Origin: Mycobacterium sp.
GTDB taxonomy: Bacteria; Actinomycetota; Actinomycetes; Mycobacteriales; Mycobacteriaceae
Length of the DNA: 64,000 bases
NCBI GenBank assembly: GCA_003987775.1
Contig: RXJD01000014.1
Location: 1-64,000, forward strand
Reading direction: 5' to 3'
The position numbers and the translations under genes are program-made. Below, in pieces: positions 37,515 to 45,350 of this stretch (the stretch's first letter is position 1; each line of letters starts with the position of its first letter). The notes beneath the pieces are model-generated. The model made no database searches and was not told the origin of the DNA. It saw only the letters and a list, made by a program, of their open reading frames with translations.

Positions 37515-39254
37515 TCAGCCCGCGGCCGCTTCGCGAACGGCGGACTGACCTGTCGGCAGTCCTTTGCGCAGGGTGGCCAGCAGTTCGCGGTACGGGCCGA
37601 CCAGGTAGACCGTGTCGCCGCCTTCCAGGCGCGCGTCGCGGCGCGGATGCAGCTTGACCTGCCCGTCGGGCCCGGTGATCGCGATGACGCGGGTTTGCGT
37701 GGAGAGCTCATGCATGGGTTTGCCGTCGAGTTCGCTGCCGGAGGCGACGCACATGCCGCCCACCATGAACGAGCGTTGCCCGACGGAGAACGTCCCCAGC
37801 ACCTGCAGCCCCATCGCGGCACCGATGAACCAGGGCGCCGCCAGATCGACCGTCGAGCGGACGTGGTTGAACCCGAACCGCTGTGCCACCGCGGATCCCA
37901 GCGAGCGGTCGTACACCCGCAGCACCAGCGGGACGTGCTTGCGGTGCGGCCTGCGATGCGGGCGGGCATTCAACATCTCCCGCAAGACGATGCCTACCTC
38001 GATGTTGACCATGTCGTCCTGGGTCAGCACGGCCACCGCGCGGGCCTTCTCGACCCCGGCATATTCCAGCGTCTGGCGCAACGTCGCATCGCCGAAGATC
38101 ACCGGGACGTCGAGTTCGGCCGCCGAGGCCAGGTACCGATTGTTCTCGTCGAGCTCGATCACGGCGACGTCGCATCCGGCGGCGACCAGGTCGCTGACCA
38201 CGCGGCTGCCGAAAGAGCCCAGCCCGACGACGATGATGTGGTTGCGCATGTGGCGCACCCGGGAGCGCCCGGCCGAGCGGACGAAACGACGCGACAACAA
38301 CAGGTCGGCGACGAAGGCCACCAACAATGCGGTGGTGGTGACGCCGGCGAACATCAGCATGATGCTGAACAGCCGCAACCAGATCGGCTGGTTGGCGAAG
38401 CTGAAGTCGCCGTAGCCCACCGTCGCGATGGTCTCGGTGGTGAAATAGAGGGCGTCGATCCAATTCATGCCCGGCATCCGGTAGCAGAAGCGCAGCACCA
38501 CCGTCGACACCACCAGCAGGGCCAGCGCCGCCCCCAATGCCCGGTAGAACATCGGGTTCACTTCGTCACGCACGGTGCGCACGGCGTCCATGCCGCGGTG
38601 CATCCGGGGCCGGCCGGAGCGCGTCGGTACCGGCCGGGGAACCTGGAGGCCGCGGGCTGTGACCTCCTCGGCGGTGCCGATCATCACCGTCCAGTCCTTT
38701 GCGTGCACCTGCAGGTCCCGGCCCGGACACGCCACCACCTCCCCGGGAGCGGGGGAGTCCTTCCCGCCGATCACCGCCACTGGCGCCAGATCGCCGTAGA
38801 TCTCGCGCAAGGTCGCGTCCCGCGGCGCTTCGGAACCCGAGACCACGAAGTGGATGCCGGCCGCATCGAACGGGTGCGCGGTATAGGCCAGCACCGATTC
38901 GACCACCGAAGGCGCGGCGAGGTCGGCGACGTCCAGGATCGCGCCCGGGCCGTTGTCGGCGGCCATCGCCTCGCGCAAAACATCGTTGGCCAGCCGGGCA
39001 ACCACCCGCACATGAGGGTTGGCTTTCCTTGCGAGCAAAGCGATTTCGAGGTTCTTGGCGTCGTCGTCACCGACGCACACGACGGCGTCGGCATTGCTGA
39101 GGTCCACGCCGGCCAAGTTTTCGCCGGTCAGCATCGCGACGTTGGCGCCGACCTTGTTGAGTTCCTCGATGATCGTCGCAGCCAACGCGTCGTCACCGCT
39201 GACGATGATGTGGCGCACCATGTCCCGCCCGCTCCGCCATGAGTTGTCCCGCAT
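37515..39254 (-). CDS. Potassium channel with two RCK/TrkA-N domains
   Basis: A 579-residue membrane protein. The N-terminal Rossmann domain (about 10-150, HIIVSGDDALAATIIEELN) is followed by a two-helix ion channel module (about 235-330) with pore sequence TTETIATVGYGDF containing the K+ selectivity filter. A second TrkA-N domain (about 345-480, NHIIVVGLGSFGSRVVSDLVAAGCDVAVIELDENN) and a TrkA-C-like tail complete it. It should form a ligand-gated K+ channel in the cytoplasmic membrane. I chose ATG 39254 with GGGAG nine bases upstream; GTG 39260 and ATG 39221 are alternatives. Confidence 0.87.
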   Translation of the reverse strand: MRDNSWRSGRDMVRHIIVSGDDALAATIIEELNKVGANVAMLTGENLAGVDLSNADAVVCVGDDDAKNLEIALLARKANPHVRVVARLANDVLREAMAADNGPGAILDVADLAAPSVVESVLAYTAHPFDAAGIHFVVSGSEAPRDATLREIYGDLAPVAVIGGKDSPAPGEVVACPGRDLQVHAKDWTVMIGTAEEVTARGLQVPRPVPTRSGRPRMHRGMDAVRTVRDEVNPMFYRALGAALALLVVSTVVLRFCYRMPGMNWIDALYFTTETIATVGYGDFSFANQPIWLRLFSIMLMFAGVTTTALLVAFVADLLLSRRFVRSAGRSRVRHMRNHIIVVGLGSFGSRVVSDLVAAGCDVAVIELDENNRYLASAAELDVPVIFGDATLRQTLEYAGVEKARAVAVLTQDDMVNIEVGIVLREMLNARPHRRPHRKHVPLVLRVYDRSLGSAVAQRFGFNHVRSTVDLAAPWFIGAAMGLQVLGTFSVGQRSFMVGGMCVASGSELDGKPMHELSTQTRVIAITGPDGQVKLHPRRDARLEGGDTVYLVGPYRELLATLRKGLPTGQSAVREAAAG

Positions 39255-39562
39255 TAACACCCACTCCCGGTGAAATGGGCATCGGCCGGCTTGAACTGAC
39301 TATCGATCACCGCGCCGGTTAACGCCAGCACGACGCGCCTGCGCGTCGACCGGAACTCATCTTGAACCCGAGCGCCGCAGGCCGCAATCGCAGCGTCTAA
39401 TCGTCGTCCCGGCCGGCCGCCAGCACACAGAACTCGTTACCTTCCGGATCGGCGAGCACCACCCAGCTCTGCCTGCCCTGACCGATGTCGACATGGCGCG
39501 CACCCTTTCCCTCCGGCGTTACCCGCGGCACGACGAATTGATGCCGCGCCAATACTGTCAAG
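39255..39562. other. Divergent region between the channel and Nudix genes
   Basis: About 308 bases. The first half is non-coding and presumably promoter DNA of the channel gene. From 39397 to about 39540 the minus strand holds a glyoxalase remnant, listed separately. The Nudix gene begins at GTG 39563 just beyond it. Confidence 0.55.
39397..39540 (-). pseudogene. C-terminal remnant of a glyoxalase-family gene
   Basis: The minus strand reads GARHVDIGQGRQSW then VVLADPEGNEFCVLAAGRDDD and a TAG stop at 39397-39399. LADPEGNEFCVL is the hallmark C-terminal strand of the mycobacterial glyoxalase-like family. The preceding residues (FVVPRVTPEGK) do not continue the fold, and the N-terminal two thirds are missing where the Nudix gene begins. 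This is a degraded gene. Confidence 0.7.
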
Positions 39563-40099
39563 GTGCCTTTCATCGAAACCGTCGCTTCGCGCGAGGCCTA
39601 CCGCAACCCGTGGATGGTGCTCCGCGAAGACGACATCCGCCGGCCCGACGGCAGCCCGGGAATCTATGCCGTTGTGGACAAGCCGACCTATGCGCTCGTC
39701 ATGCCCTACGACGGAACGCGGTTCCGCTTGGTCGAGCAGTTCCGGTATCCCGTCGGCGCGCGCCGCTGGGAGTTTCCGCAGGGCACCGCCCCCGATCTGG
39801 CGGACCTGCAACCCGCCGCGCTTGCCGAGCGGGAGTTGCGGGAGGAGACGGGGCTGCGGGCAACGTCGTTCGAGGCACTCGGGCAGCTCGACGTCGCACC
39901 TGGAATGAGCAGTCAGCGCGGCTGGGTGTTCCTGGCGACCGGCATCACCGAGGGGCACGCTGATCGCGAGCACGAGGAACAGGACATGCGCAGCGCCTGG
40001 TTCCCGCGCGGAGAGGTCGAGCAGATGATGCGCGACGGTGTCATCGCCGACGCGCAGTCGATCGCCGCCTACGGCCTGTTTCTGTTGCGGGGGCGATGA
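39563..40099 (+). CDS. Nudix hydrolase (ADP-ribose pyrophosphatase-like)
   Basis: A 178-residue Nudix protein. The box ends with LAERELREETGL, the REUXEEXGU catalytic part that binds Mg2+; the stretch between the leading glycine (QGTAPD) and the arginine is a few residues longer than the classic pattern. YRNPWMVLREDDIRRPDG and LVMPYDGTRFRLVEQFRYPVG resemble ADP-ribose or GDP-mannose pyrophosphatases. The exact substrate is unknown. The start is GTG 39563, giving MPFIETVASREAYRN. The stop overlaps an ATG of the next frame, but the downstream secreted protein more likely starts later. Confidence 0.85.
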   Translation: MPFIETVASREAYRNPWMVLREDDIRRPDGSPGIYAVVDKPTYALVMPYDGTRFRLVEQFRYPVGARRWEFPQGTAPDLADLQPAALAERELREETGLRATSFEALGQLDVAPGMSSQRGWVFLATGITEGHADREHEEQDMRSAWFPRGEVEQMMRDGVIADAQSIAAYGLFLLRGR

Positions 40100-40182
40100 A
40101 TGCACGGCGCGACCGGGCTCCAATTGGACCGAGCGGGGATCGTATCCGCGCCGATATCGGGTCGCGTCATCGAACCGGCACC

Positions 40183-40680
40183 ATGGACGCGGTGCGTCTG
40201 GGATGGCTGTTCGCAATGCTCGTCGGGTGCGCCGCGGTGGTCGCTGTGCCGGCGGCACACGCGGCGACACCGTCGTGGAACGGCAAATACTCGCTGGTGC
40301 GGTACGCGGCTAGCAAGACCGGCACCAGCGTGGCCGCAACCCAGGCCGAAGCCACCTTCAGCGCTGACTATGTCTTCTCGACGGCGTGTTCGGCCGCCAC
40401 GTGTGTCGCCACCGCCAACAACGGGCCCAAGCCCAACAACCCGACGATCTCGGTGCCGTCGCACTACACCTGGGACGGCTCCCGGTGGGTCGAGCGCTTC
40501 GACTTTCAATGGGATTGCTACATGGGCGAAGGTGTTCCGAAAGTCTGGGCTCCGGCCACATCGTGGGCGTTCTACACCCCGCAGTCCGACGGGTCGCTGC
40601 GCGGCACCTGGCACACCGACATCGCCGGCGGTCCGTGCCAGGGCAGCGTCGAGATGCCGGTGGCGGCGTTTCGCGCCTGA
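40183..40680 (+). CDS. Secreted protein of unknown function (Rv2253-like)
   Basis: A 165-residue exported protein. The ATG at 40183 gives a normal signal peptide with a hydrophobic core (LGWLFAMLVGCAAVVAVP) and a cut after AHA; an earlier ATG at 40096 would place 29 basic residues before it. The mature part (TPSWNGKYSLVRYAASKTGTS) has four cysteines and WAPATSWAFYTPQSDGSLRGTWHTDIAGGPC. It resembles a mycobacterial family of small secreted proteins that I recall as including Rv2253; the function is unknown. Another likely member is encoded at 53314-53838. Confidence 0.75.
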   Translation: MDAVRLGWLFAMLVGCAAVVAVPAAHAATPSWNGKYSLVRYAASKTGTSVAATQAEATFSADYVFSTACSAATCVATANNGPKPNNPTISVPSHYTWDGSRWVERFDFQWDCYMGEGVPKVWAPATSWAFYTPQSDGSLRGTWHTDIAGGPCQGSVEMPVAAFRA

Positions 40681-40694
40681 CCCACGCCGCACAG

Positions 40695-40733
40695 CGAATC
40701 GCCGCCCCACAGCATCTGTGAGGCGGCGATTCG
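40695..40733. terminator. Bidirectional hairpin terminator
   Basis: CGAATCGCCGCC (40695-40706) and CACAG (40708-40712) pair with CTGTG (40716-40720) and GGCGGCGATTCG (40722-40733), with one internal mismatch and a three-base loop. It sits between the ends of two convergent genes (40680 and 40743) and can terminate both. Confidence 0.88.
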
Positions 40734-40742
40734 GGTGAGGGG

Positions 40743-41078
40743 TCAGGTGGTGGTGACGTACTGCGGGCAGTAGGCGCTGGCGGCGTCGACGGCGAAGGTG
40801 TGGGCGCCGCTGCTGCTCAGGCCGGTCCGCTGGGCCACTCCGCTGATGACCTGCTTGCTGGACTGCCCGGCGTCGAGGGCGCTGCAGACGGCGTGCGCCT
40901 CACTGATCGCTCGCGAGCTGCTGGGCGGGGTGATCCCGTCAGCCTTGATCTGCGCGATGAAGGCGTCGTCGACCGTGCTTGCGCCAGCGGTGCCGGCCAG
41001 GCCGAGGGCGGCCAGTCCGAGCGTGGCGGCGGTCAGAGCGGTGCCGGCCAGGGAAGCGGTGAAACGACGAGTGAACAT
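40743..41078 (-). CDS. Secreted DUF732-family protein (Rv1291c-like)
   Basis: A 111-residue exported protein of the DUF732 family, the same length as I recall for Rv1291c. The signal peptide ([26 protein letters not shown]) has a cut after AGA/GAS. The mature domain has [41 protein letters not shown] and AYCPQYV; the two cysteines probably form a disulfide. The function is unknown. I chose the ATG at 41076-41078. A set of four 7-bp direct repeats with 11-bp period lies 56-95 bases upstream. Confidence 0.82.
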   Translation of the reverse strand: MFTRRFTASLAGTALTAATLGLAALGLAGTAGASTVDDAFIAQIKADGITPPSSSRAISEAHAVCSALDAGQSSKQVISGVAQRTGLSSSGAHTFAVDAASAYCPQYVTTT

Positions 41079-41133
41079 TGCTATCTCCGTGCTACTGAGG
41101 GTGGTGGTGAACGCTGGTTTGCGTTGAACCAAG

Positions 41134-41173
41134 CTTCTTGCGCACGGCTTGTGAAGTTCTCAATAGATTCTTG
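41134..41173 (-). promoter_or_regulatory. CAAGAAT direct-repeat operator, site A
   Basis: On the minus strand four heptamers follow each other at an exact 11-bp period: CAAGAAT, TGAGAAC, CAAGCCG and CAAGAAG. The nearest end is 56 bases upstream of the DUF732 gene start. Similar arrays precede three other minus-strand genes. The spacing is that used by OmpR/PhoB-type response regulators. Confidence 0.6.
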
Positions 41174-41181
41174 ATGCTGGC

Positions 41182-41964
41182 CTAGAGAGCGTGCGCCGTG
41201 AGCCAGCGCCGCATTCTCTCGGCCACCGCCTGCCACCCGGGCTCCAGCATCACGTCATGGGCCAGGTCCGGAAATATTTCCGCCTCGGTTCCGTACGTTG
41301 TTGCAATAGAACGGGTTTCGCGTGTTGTGACGATGGCGTCATGCTCGGCGCCGAGCACCAGCAACGGCACCCGCTTCACCCGTTCGGTGTCGACCAGGTC
41401 GAGGGCGAGCATGTCGAGGAATGCGCGGTAGGACTCGTCCTGGAGTCGCCGCTGATAGGCGACGACGTCCGCCTCGGGCATCGCGGGGGAAAAGAACAGC
41501 TCTCTGGCCAGGGCGGGTGTGGTCACCAATGGTCCCAGCCGCCTCTGGGCGTTGACCTTGGTGAAGGTAACGGGGTGGCGGCGGGCGATGTGCCCGGTCA
41601 CCCGCAGCACGCCTGTGGGCCGGATCGAGGCCAGCAGGATGGCCCCGGCGGCGGCGTGCCGGGTCAGGTAGTGCTGCACCACGAAGCCGCCCATCGAATG
41701 CCCGATCAGCACCGGGGCCCTCGGCAGAGACTCCGCTGCCGAGGCGACGTCGGCGACGTAGTCCCGGATCCGGGCCCCCCGCAGGGCGCCGGAACTTCCG
41801 CCATGGCCGCGCAGACTCGGGGCCACCACGCGGTATCCCTGGCCGGCGAAGTAGTCGAGGAAGTGTTCGTCCCAGCACCACGCCGCATGCCAGGCGCCGT
41901 GAACGAACAGCAGCGGCACGGGATGCTCGTCGGTGGGGTCACCCTTGTCGATGACGTCGAGCAT
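41182..41964 (-). CDS. Alpha/beta hydrolase
   Basis: A 260-residue alpha/beta hydrolase. FVHGAWHAAWCWDEHF carries the HG oxyanion motif, LIGHSMGG gives nucleophile S90, VLGAEHDAIVT the acid and DLAHDVMLEPGW the histidine. The WCWDEHF start is seen in lysophospholipase and esterase-like members of this family. The start ATG at 41962-41964 is seven bases downstream of the preceding peptidase stop, so the two are probably one transcript. The last codons are close to the operator of the next gene. The substrate is unknown. Confidence 0.85.
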   Translation of the reverse strand: MLDVIDKGDPTDEHPVPLLFVHGAWHAAWCWDEHFLDYFAGQGYRVVAPSLRGHGGSSGALRGARIRDYVADVASAAESLPRAPVLIGHSMGGFVVQHYLTRHAAAGAILLASIRPTGVLRVTGHIARRHPVTFTKVNAQRRLGPLVTTPALARELFFSPAMPEADVVAYQRRLQDESYRAFLDMLALDLVDTERVKRVPLLVLGAEHDAIVTTRETRSIATTYGTEAEIFPDLAHDVMLEPGWQAVAERMRRWLTAHAL

Positions 41965-41971
41965 GCGGTTG

Positions 41972-42502
41972 TCAGCCGGCTGCGTTGGGCCGCAACGGCG
42001 GGCAGGTGCCGCCGTAGTCGGAGGCCAACTCGAAATGCCAGATCTCGTTGGCGTAGATCTGGCACAGCCCGTATTCCGAGCCGTTGCGGATGAGCCAGGT
42101 GTCGGCGACGGTGGGCCCGACGTCCACGGCGTGGCCGATGACGTGTTTGGAGGTCTCGGGGGAGGCGACGTATTCGCTGGCGATGGCGGCGCTGCCGTAG
42201 CGGGCGACGGCGTCATTGAACAGCTGCTGCTGGAACTCCGGCGAGCGCCAACCAGACGTGAGGCCCAGCGTGATGCCGTCGGCCTTGGCGCCGCGCGCGG
42301 CCTGCTGGATCGCCTGCAGCAGCGCCGGCGTGAGCCGGTTGACCGCCGGGTCGGCCATGTCGAAGGTGCTGAGTTCCTGACCGTCGGGCACCCATCCGCC
42401 CGCGGTGTCGTCGCCGCCGGGCGTGGCCGTGGCCGGCGCCGACGGTGCGACGGCGGCGAGCATCACACCCGCAGCCGCCGACAGAAGCCATTTCCGCATC
42501 AT
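41972..42502 (-). CDS. Secreted VanY-like D-alanyl-D-alanine carboxypeptidase (M15 family)
   Basis: A 176-residue exported zinc peptidase. Residues 1-27 are a signal peptide (MMRKWLLSAAAGVMLAAVAPSAPATA). The M15 motifs are SGWRSPEFQQQLFNDAV, then SKHVIGHAVDVG (SxHxxGxAxD, giving the His and Asp zinc ligands) and NEIWHFEL (catalytic and third zinc residues). These enzymes trim the terminal D-alanine from peptidoglycan stem peptides outside the membrane. It lies upstream of an alpha/beta hydrolase gene in the same probable operon. The GC-rich gap to 42554 separates it from the thioesterase gene end upstream. Confidence 0.87.
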   Translation of the reverse strand: MMRKWLLSAAAGVMLAAVAPSAPATATPGGDDTAGGWVPDGQELSTFDMADPAVNRLTPALLQAIQQAARGAKADGITLGLTSGWRSPEFQQQLFNDAVARYGSAAIASEYVASPETSKHVIGHAVDVGPTVADTWLIRNGSEYGLCQIYANEIWHFELASDYGGTCPPLRPNAAG

Positions 42503-42553
42503 CGCCTTGTACCTTGGCGATTCCAGCTACACGCGTCAAGCTGGGCCGCTCTC

Positions 42554-43234
42554 TCACGCGGCCAGCACCGTCGAGACCAGCGGCTTCAGCGTCTCGAACA
42601 ACGGCTGGCGGTCGCGCAGGTAGAAGTGGCCGCCACGCAGGATCTGCACCGAGAAGTCCGCGGTGGTGCGCGAGCGCCACTCGCGCAGGTCCGATTCGCT
42701 GACCAGTGGGTCTTCGCTGCCGCCGAACACGTGGATCGGGCAGGGCAGCCCCGCGGTGTCCTCCTCCCGGTCGGTCGCGCACAGCTTCAGGTCGTGCCGG
42801 GTGGTGCTGACGGCCCGCTCGTGCAGCGTGGGCCAGCGGGTCAACCCGGTGGGCCAGCCGCCCAGGTCGGAGAACAACGTCACCAGTTGCTCGTCGTCGA
42901 GTCCGTCCACCAGATGCAGCGGCGGCGGGAGGTGGGGAGGGGCGTAGGCGGACAGAAACACCGCGCGGGGCAGCGTGAGGCCCGCCGCCGCCCGCACCGA
43001 CGCCAGCCGGTAGGCGAGCAGCGCGCCGAAGCTGTGGCCGAAGAACATGTGCGGCTCGTCGAGGTAGGGGCGCAGCTGCTCGTTGACCTCGTCGACCAGA
43101 TCGCGCATCGTGGCGAACCGCTCGCGATTGGCGATCTCGACGGGAATCACCTCGACGGCCGGCGCGAGGGCCTTCTGCCAGGCTTTGAATGTCAGGCTGC
43201 CGCCGCCGGCGTGGTGGAAACAGAACATCCTCAT
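42554..43234 (-). CDS. Type II thioesterase (TesA-like)
   Basis: A 226-residue alpha/beta hydrolase of the type II thioesterase family that releases stalled acyl groups from polyketide or nonribosomal peptide synthases. MFCFHHAGGGSLTFKAWQKAL at the start, FFGHSFGALLAYRLA (nucleophile S68), PIHVFGGSEDPLVSESDLREW (acid) and LRGGHFYLRDRQP (histidine) are all typical. I prefer ATG 43234 with AGAAGG upstream; ATG 43270 would add 12 residues. No PKS or NRPS gene lies in this window, so its partner is elsewhere. Three 11-bp-period repeats lie 59-87 bases upstream. Confidence 0.87.
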   Translation of the reverse strand: MRMFCFHHAGGGSLTFKAWQKALAPAVEVIPVEIANRERFATMRDLVDEVNEQLRPYLDEPHMFFGHSFGALLAYRLASVRAAAGLTLPRAVFLSAYAPPHLPPPLHLVDGLDDEQLVTLFSDLGGWPTGLTRWPTLHERAVSTTRHDLKLCATDREEDTAGLPCPIHVFGGSEDPLVSESDLREWRSRTTADFSVQILRGGHFYLRDRQPLFETLKPLVSTVLAA

Positions 43235-43292
43235 GGTCGTCGCCTTCTTCTCGTGGCTGGTGAAGCTCACGATCGGGGACGGACCTCAACGG

Positions 43293-43321
43293 ATCCTTGG
43301 CGGATTCTTGCGGGAATCTTG
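43293..43321 (-). promoter_or_regulatory. CAAGAAT direct-repeat operator, site B
   Basis: Three heptamers on the minus strand, CAAGATT, CAAGAAT and CAAGGAT, each followed by CC, at an exact 11-bp period. The nearest end is 59 bases upstream of the thioesterase start at 43234. This is the cleanest of the four sites. Confidence 0.65.
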
Positions 43322-43462
43322 CGCGTTACCGGATGACTCGATAGCGGAGCCGGGCGACGCCGGTGGCCTCGAGCACGCGCACGAGTTCGAGGCTGGGGAC
43401 GCCCGCCGGCAGGCCGCTTTCGATCGGCTTACCCCCAAGCAGACCCGCTCCGCGGGTGAAAC

Positions 43463-43816
43463 TTACCGGGACAGTGGGCTGTAGAAGACCAGACCGTTGC
43501 CCTTGTTGTCGTACACCACCGCGCGGCGCTCGTGCGCGTCGTCATAGGGCGCCCGCACGATTCCGCCGCCGCTGGCCTCGATGGCCCTGGCCGCCGCGTC
43601 AACGTCCGAGGTCTTGATGCCGACGACGACCTGCCCGGGGATGGGGTGGTCCACCGCCGTGGCGAGTGCCAGCGTGATCGATCCGCCGTCGAGGGCCGCG
43701 AAATGGTCTCCGTCGCGGAACTTGACCGCCATTCCCAGGTTTTCGGAATAGAAGCGGATCGATTCGTCCAGATCGTCCGTCGACAACACGATCATCCGTA
43801 CTTCCTGTGTGCTCAT
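43463..43816 (-). CDS. VOC-family (glyoxalase fold) protein
   Basis: A 117-residue VOC protein. VRMIVLSTDDLDESIRFYSENLGMAVKFRDGDHFAALDGGSITLALA forms the first module, and VVVGIKTSDVDAAARAIEASGGGI with RRAVVYDNKGNGLVFYSPLS the second. It resembles the bleomycin-resistance/glyoxalase group, without an assigned substrate. The start ATG at 43814-43816 follows GGAGGTGGCG, a good ribosome binding site. It is divergent from the dehydrogenase gene. It is the fourth VOC sequence in the accessory block, counting the remnant at 39397. Confidence 0.83.
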   Translation of the reverse strand: MSTQEVRMIVLSTDDLDESIRFYSENLGMAVKFRDGDHFAALDGGSITLALATAVDHPIPGQVVVGIKTSDVDAAARAIEASGGGIVRAPYDDAHERRAVVYDNKGNGLVFYSPLSR

Positions 43817-43888
43817 CGCCACCTCCGGGAATCGTCGTGCCGCTAACGGTAAACCGCACCGCCGGGGGCCGTGGGACAAGATGGCAGG

Positions 43889-44851
43889 GTGCAGAAATCG
43901 CGTGAGGTACTCGGGATCGGCCCGTTCGAGCCGACATTCAGCAGCGAACTGTCCAAACGCTACGAATTCGCCACGCTCCCAGCCGGTCCGGAAAGGGCCG
44001 CGTTCCTCGCCGAGCGCGCCGCTGAGATCCGGGTGCTGGTGACCTCGGGTGGCCCCGGCGCGGACGCCGAGACCATCGCGGCCCTGCCCAATCTGGAAGC
44101 GATCGTCAACAACGGGGCCGGGGTGGACGCGATCGACCTGCAGGCGGCCGAGCGTCGCGGCATCGGCGTCAGCAATACCCCCGACGTGCTCTCCGACACC
44201 GTCGCCGACACCGCGCTGGGACTGATCCTCATGACGCTGCGCCGTTTCGGCGCCGCGGACCGCTACGTGCGGGCGGGGCGGTGGGCGAGCGACGGGCCGT
44301 TCGGCTACGCGCGCGACGTGAGCGGCCTTCAAGTCGGGATCCTGGGCCTGGGGCGCATCGGGTCGGCGATCGCGACCCGGCTGCGCGGATTCGACTGTGC
44401 CATCGCCTATCACAACCGCCACCGCATCGACGGCTCGTCATACCGGTATGCGGAATCGGCCGTGGAGCTGGCCGAGTCGGTCGACGTGTTGGTCGTCGCC
44501 ACCACCGGTGACGGTGGGAATCATCACCTGGTTGACCGGGCCGTCCTACAGGCGTTGGGTCCGGACGGCTATCTGATCAACATCGCCCGGGGCAGCGTCG
44601 TGGACCAGGACGTGCTGGTGGAGTTGCTGCGCAGCGGCGGTCTCGCCGGGGCAGGCCTGGACGTCTTCGCCGACGAGCCGCACGTGCCCGCCGCATTGCG
44701 CAGCCTGGACAACGTGGTGCTGTTTCCGCACATCGGCAGTGCGACGGCCCGCACCCGCCGGGCGATGGCGCTGCTGGCGATCCGCAACCTGGACAGCTAC
44801 CTGAGCACCGGTGAGCTGGTGACACCCGTGCTGCGGCCGGTCAGGCGGTGA
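43889..44851 (+). CDS. D-2-hydroxyacid dehydrogenase (glyoxylate/hydroxypyruvate reductase-like)
   Basis: A 320-residue NAD(P)-dependent dehydrogenase. The nucleotide-binding motif is VGILGLGRIGSAIATRL. The catalytic residues are the arginine in NIARGSVVD, the glutamate in DVFADEPHVP and the histidine in LFPHIGSATARTRRAM. GAGVDAIDLQAAERRGIGVSNTPDVLSDTVADTALGL is the usual substrate-side signature. It reduces a 2-keto acid such as hydroxypyruvate or glyoxylate, or the reverse. I chose GTG 43889 (MQKSREVLG); GTG 43871 adds six residues. The gene overlaps the convergent membrane-protein gene by 11 bases. Confidence 0.87.
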   Translation: MQKSREVLGIGPFEPTFSSELSKRYEFATLPAGPERAAFLAERAAEIRVLVTSGGPGADAETIAALPNLEAIVNNGAGVDAIDLQAAERRGIGVSNTPDVLSDTVADTALGLILMTLRRFGAADRYVRAGRWASDGPFGYARDVSGLQVGILGLGRIGSAIATRLRGFDCAIAYHNRHRIDGSSYRYAESAVELAESVDVLVVATTGDGGNHHLVDRAVLQALGPDGYLINIARGSVVDQDVLVELLRSGGLAGAGLDVFADEPHVPAALRSLDNVVLFPHIGSATARTRRAMALLAIRNLDSYLSTGELVTPVLRPVRR

Positions 44852-45347
44852 GCCTGCGCTGCACCTCTCGGGTGACGTCGAGATGCTGCTGGACGGTGGC
44901 GAGGTCGGCTTCCAGGGTGCCGGCGTCGGGCATGGTTGCGGCGGTGGCGTAGCGCGCCACCGCGGCCTCGATCGACTCCACCGTCGCGGTGATGGTCGCG
45001 AGTAATTCGTCGCGGTGGCTGGGTGCAAGCTGGGCGATGGCGACCAGGTGGTCGTCGAGGTCCAGTGCGGTCTGTTCCAGGTCGGCGCGCAACACGATCG
45101 TCGTCCCGGTGTCGATGGCGTTGACGGCGTACAGGGCGGTCATGGCGTCGCGCAGTCTGCGGTGCAGCCGCGCTTCGGGGTCGTGCGAGACCGCCCACGA
45201 TCGGGGAGCGCGGGTGGGCCGGCCCGGGATCAGCTGGTTGGCGTCGGTGATCGCCCGCTGCTGGCGGTGATGGACCACCGCGACAGCCGCCGCCGCAACC
45301 CCTGCGAGGAGGAACAGAATCAGGATCACCGCTACGACGATTTCCAT
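44841..45347 (-). CDS. Single-pass membrane protein, third gene of the zinc-ribbon/SPFH operon
   Basis: A 168-residue protein with one N-terminal transmembrane helix (residues 3-25, VVAVILILFLLAGVAAAAVAVV) and a cytoplasmic part that looks mostly helical with possible coiled coil (LHRRLRDAMTALYAVNAI, VAIAQLAPSHRDELLATITATVESIEAAVARYA, LEADLATVQQHLDVTREVQRRL). I recognise no named family. It starts three bases after the zinc-ribbon gene stop, so it belongs to that operon. By position it may play the part of the membrane subunit in ydjGHI-like systems, but similarity is not evident. Confidence 0.7.
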   Translation of the reverse strand: MEIVVAVILILFLLAGVAAAAVAVVHHRQQRAITDANQLIPGRPTRAPRSWAVSHDPEARLHRRLRDAMTALYAVNAIDTGTTIVLRADLEQTALDLDDHLVAIAQLAPSHRDELLATITATVESIEAAVARYATAATMPDAGTLEADLATVQQHLDVTREVQRRLTA

Positions 45348-45350
45348 CGA

